Shown piece by piece: positions 61,982 through 64,000 of a DNA stretch of 64,000 nucleotides. The stretch covers positions 6,892,974 through 6,956,973 of the forward strand of contig NC_135259.1 in the NCBI RefSeq assembly GCF_964204865.1. Reading direction: 5' to 3'. The notes below the pieces were generated by a model. That model was given only the letters and a program-made list of their open reading frames with translations. It ran no database searches and was not told where the DNA came from. This stretch comes from Styela clava. Its lineage: Eukaryota; Chordata; Ascidiacea; Stolidobranchia; Styelidae. The first letter of the stretch is position 1, and the number at the start of each line of letters is the position of its first letter. The position numbers and the translations under genes are program-made.

Positions 61982-63530
61982 ATGTCAAAATTACCTGATA
62001 TCAATGCAAAGATTGCTTATCTCACCAGGAAGGTACCTGGAAAACGTCCTAAATTAAAGATGAAGAGACCAATGTATTTGAAAGACTCCATAAAATCAGG
62101 CATGAAACGATCAACAGAATTAGGAAGTAGGTATGGCACCAAGAGGTAAAACTATGCAATTGCTGAGTTGGGGCATTGCGCTAAGCATTAGGAATACACT
62201 TGCCATTGCACTTCTGATTACCTTCCACAAGTTCGAATTTCATGTGGGTTGATAATATACGAGATGATTGCTGGTCTGGAGCTCTCGCAGTGTTGGGTGG
62301 TTCAAGTACGGTACCGCTGGTCCGTTACAGCTTACTATACCCAGATACCTGTCATTGGCTTGTAATGGATAAGAGGCTCTGATTCCAATGTGGTTAGGTT
62401 GTTTATATACGAATTTCTATCCTTGCTCATAAGTGACTTCTTGTACTACTAATGTTGATTGAAGGTTGATGATAATTCTCAGGTAAAAAGCGAGTTGCAT
62501 TGCTGTGTTTACTCCTGGTCTTGTCAGCTTGTTATATCAGTATATGCTTCAGCTAATAATTTTTTTTTATTCAGCTGAAGGTTGCAGTAAAGAAATGGAT
62601 TCGTTTTTGGTGTGTCTTGAAGAAAATAACTTTTTAGATGCAAATTGTACAGCTGAGCTAACTGCACTGATGGCATGTGATAAACAATTACAGGTTTGTT
62701 GTCATAAAATGTTAGGAGGCACATAATTTGGCAATATTGAAAACAGTTTAGCTGTGTCAGTAGAGGTTTCGCGAGACTAATTCCCAATCCTTCCTCAATT
62801 ACTTTGTGCTATGTAATGCAACGATTCTGTAGCTGGAATAAACATGACCATACTATGCAATTCAAGGGTCCTGCTGCGCACTAACACAAATGTATTTCTG
62901 TATCGTTTCATCTGACCAAAATCAGACTTCCTCAGACAAGCAGTTTACAACAATAATCGGTGTTGTTTAATTTACAAAGTGTAACAACTTTTTGTATTGA
63001 AAAAAAAAACACTATAAATCTTATCAAATTTTCTTTCAAATGTTAAGGACCAAATTCTGTTTGAGTTCAACAGGAGGCTACTTGAGTGAAAAAATAAAAA
63101 TTAAGCCTACACCCTACTTGTACTGATGTCTGGCTCTTAGAAAGTTGATAAAGTTAAAGTTTCATTTATTAAAAATTAGACTTTCTATAGCTATGGCTTT
63201 GTATACTGATAGCTAGCTGATTCATGAACAATGTGATTTTATGTGTATTCACAATTTAGATTTTAATTTTCTATTTCAATTTTTTAGGACATGAAAAGAG
63301 ATCGTTTGGAACAATTAAAAAAGGGAGAAGAAGTTGATGGGAAAGTTAATACGTCAGTTATCAACAAAGAACTTAGGAAATATTCAAACCCCATAAATCA
63401 GGACAGTTTGAATATACAGAGGAACTTATTGAATACTTTACCCATTCTTGATCGCAAACCCTATCCATACAAAACTAAATCCTCTTCACAAGCAAAAAAT
63501 GATAATGGTTTGAAAGTTTTTGAAAAATGA
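61982..63530 (+). CDS. CHCHD1: twin CX9C protein, CHCHD1/mS37-like mitoribosomal subunit
   Basis: Exons 61982-62126, 62575-62693 and 63288-63530 give 168 residues. The start MSKLPDINAKIAYLTRKVPG leads to a basic N-terminal arm typical of ribosomal proteins. Exon 2 holds the CHCH fold: C-X9-C (CSKEMDSFLVC), ten residues, then C-X9-C (CTAELTALMAC), the same spacing as CHCHD1. Exon 3 has INKELRKYSNP, matching the NK-L motif after the fold in that family. The protein is expected to be oxidised and trapped in mitochondria by the MIA40 pathway and to join the small mitoribosomal subunit. The last ~45 residues (from IQRNLLNTLPILDRKPYPYK) extend beyond the usual ~118-residue length. The donor is aggaa|gtaggt, the only choice keeping frame. 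AATAAA at 63694-63699. A SINE lies in intron 1. Confidence 0.88.
62165..62440 (+). mobile_element. tRNA-derived SINE, copy 2 (intronic)
   Basis: ttggggcattgcgctaagca (A-box-like) and cacaagttcgaatttcatg (B-box-like) match the copy at 39.4 kb. The body continues ctggtctggagctctcgcag and gtaatggataagaggctctg; the latter resembles fragments at 5.98 and 47.7 kb. Confidence 0.65.
62865..62955. repeat. dispersed repeat family S, copy 2
   Basis: tctgaccaaaatcagacttc and aagcagtttacaacaa match 43,345-43,385. It lies in intron 2 of the CHCHD1-like gene. Confidence 0.8.
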
Positions 63531-64000
63531 ATTCTAAAATTTTGACATTATTCTCTACTTCGCGGGTTTGTATTCTCTTCTTTGAAAGGAATACAAGGTT
63601 AAGGCGGTTTTGTGTTGAAAGTGTTTGTTTAAAATAGATTGTTTGACTGTGTATTGAATTATCATTGACATATCAGATCTGTTAATCAGTTTTAATAAAT
63701 TTCTTTGTGGACATGCATTTACAAATTCTGAATACAGGAAGAAAGTTGTTGTGGCGTATCTTTCTCTAAATTAAGTGAGATGTGCCTTGTTGAAAAATTC
63801 AAAGACCACTGATAACATGTAGATTTCTACATGCTAATATTTGCATTTCCTTCAAACTTTGTTGCCAGTACGTCCAATGCAAAATAACTCAAAACATAAG
63901 CTATCAATCATTTAAAACGTGCAGAAGAGGTTTCTTGCTATCGACTAGGTATAAAAAAAGTTTCGTTATTGACTAGGTCTTATTTTAAGAGGAGGGCTTA

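Overview
This is a gene-sparse, AT-rich animal nuclear genome window. Every confident gene is split by spliceosomal introns with ordinary GT/AG borders. Short introns, many small non-autonomous hAT-like DNA transposons, a satellite array and small secreted-peptide genes suggest a marine invertebrate. An ascidian tunicate is a reasonable guess, but nothing here proves it. No CRISPR array, operon, intact tRNA or rRNA was seen.

Layout. 1-2995: edge of a 67-bp satellite array. 3-10 kb: repeat relics, plus an unrecognised minus-strand gene or pseudogene (7.9-8.9 kb) with frame breaks. 10.1-16.4 kb (+): an SLC22-type organic ion transporter with ten exons found and the N-terminal exon(s) not found; one intron holds a composite repeat with a 145-bp period. 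16.7-25.7 kb: transposon relics and little else. 25.8-35.0 kb (-): three tandem ABHD1/ABHD3-like alpha/beta hydrolases. Two are intact with three exons each. The third is a relic whose first exon is cut by an hAT-like element that carries a second element inside it. 36-48 kb: repeat-rich, with copies of a foldback MITE family, a three-exon Ly6/three-finger protein gene (40.6-43.1 kb, -) and a broken copy of its signal-peptide exon (46.9 kb, +). 48.3-51.9 kb (+): two small two-exon secreted peptide genes, one acidic and tyrosine-rich, the other with a cationic, helix-prone C-terminus. 53.1-56.5 kb: a nested hAT-like block. 56.7-58.1 kb (+): a calmodulin-like EF-hand protein. 60.5-61.6 kb (+): the 3' end of a LINE. 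62.0-63.5 kb (+): a twin CX9C protein matching CHCHD1/mS37 of the mitochondrial small ribosomal subunit.

How they relate. Most genes are unrelated housekeeping or transport functions. Two local groupings stand out. One is the hydrolase tandem array, which shows duplication followed by transposon disruption. The other is a 41-52 kb neighbourhood of small secreted proteins, each with a signal-peptide first exon ending in phase 1. All gene models were assembled by eye from splice signals and reading frames. No alignment, database search or RNA evidence was available.
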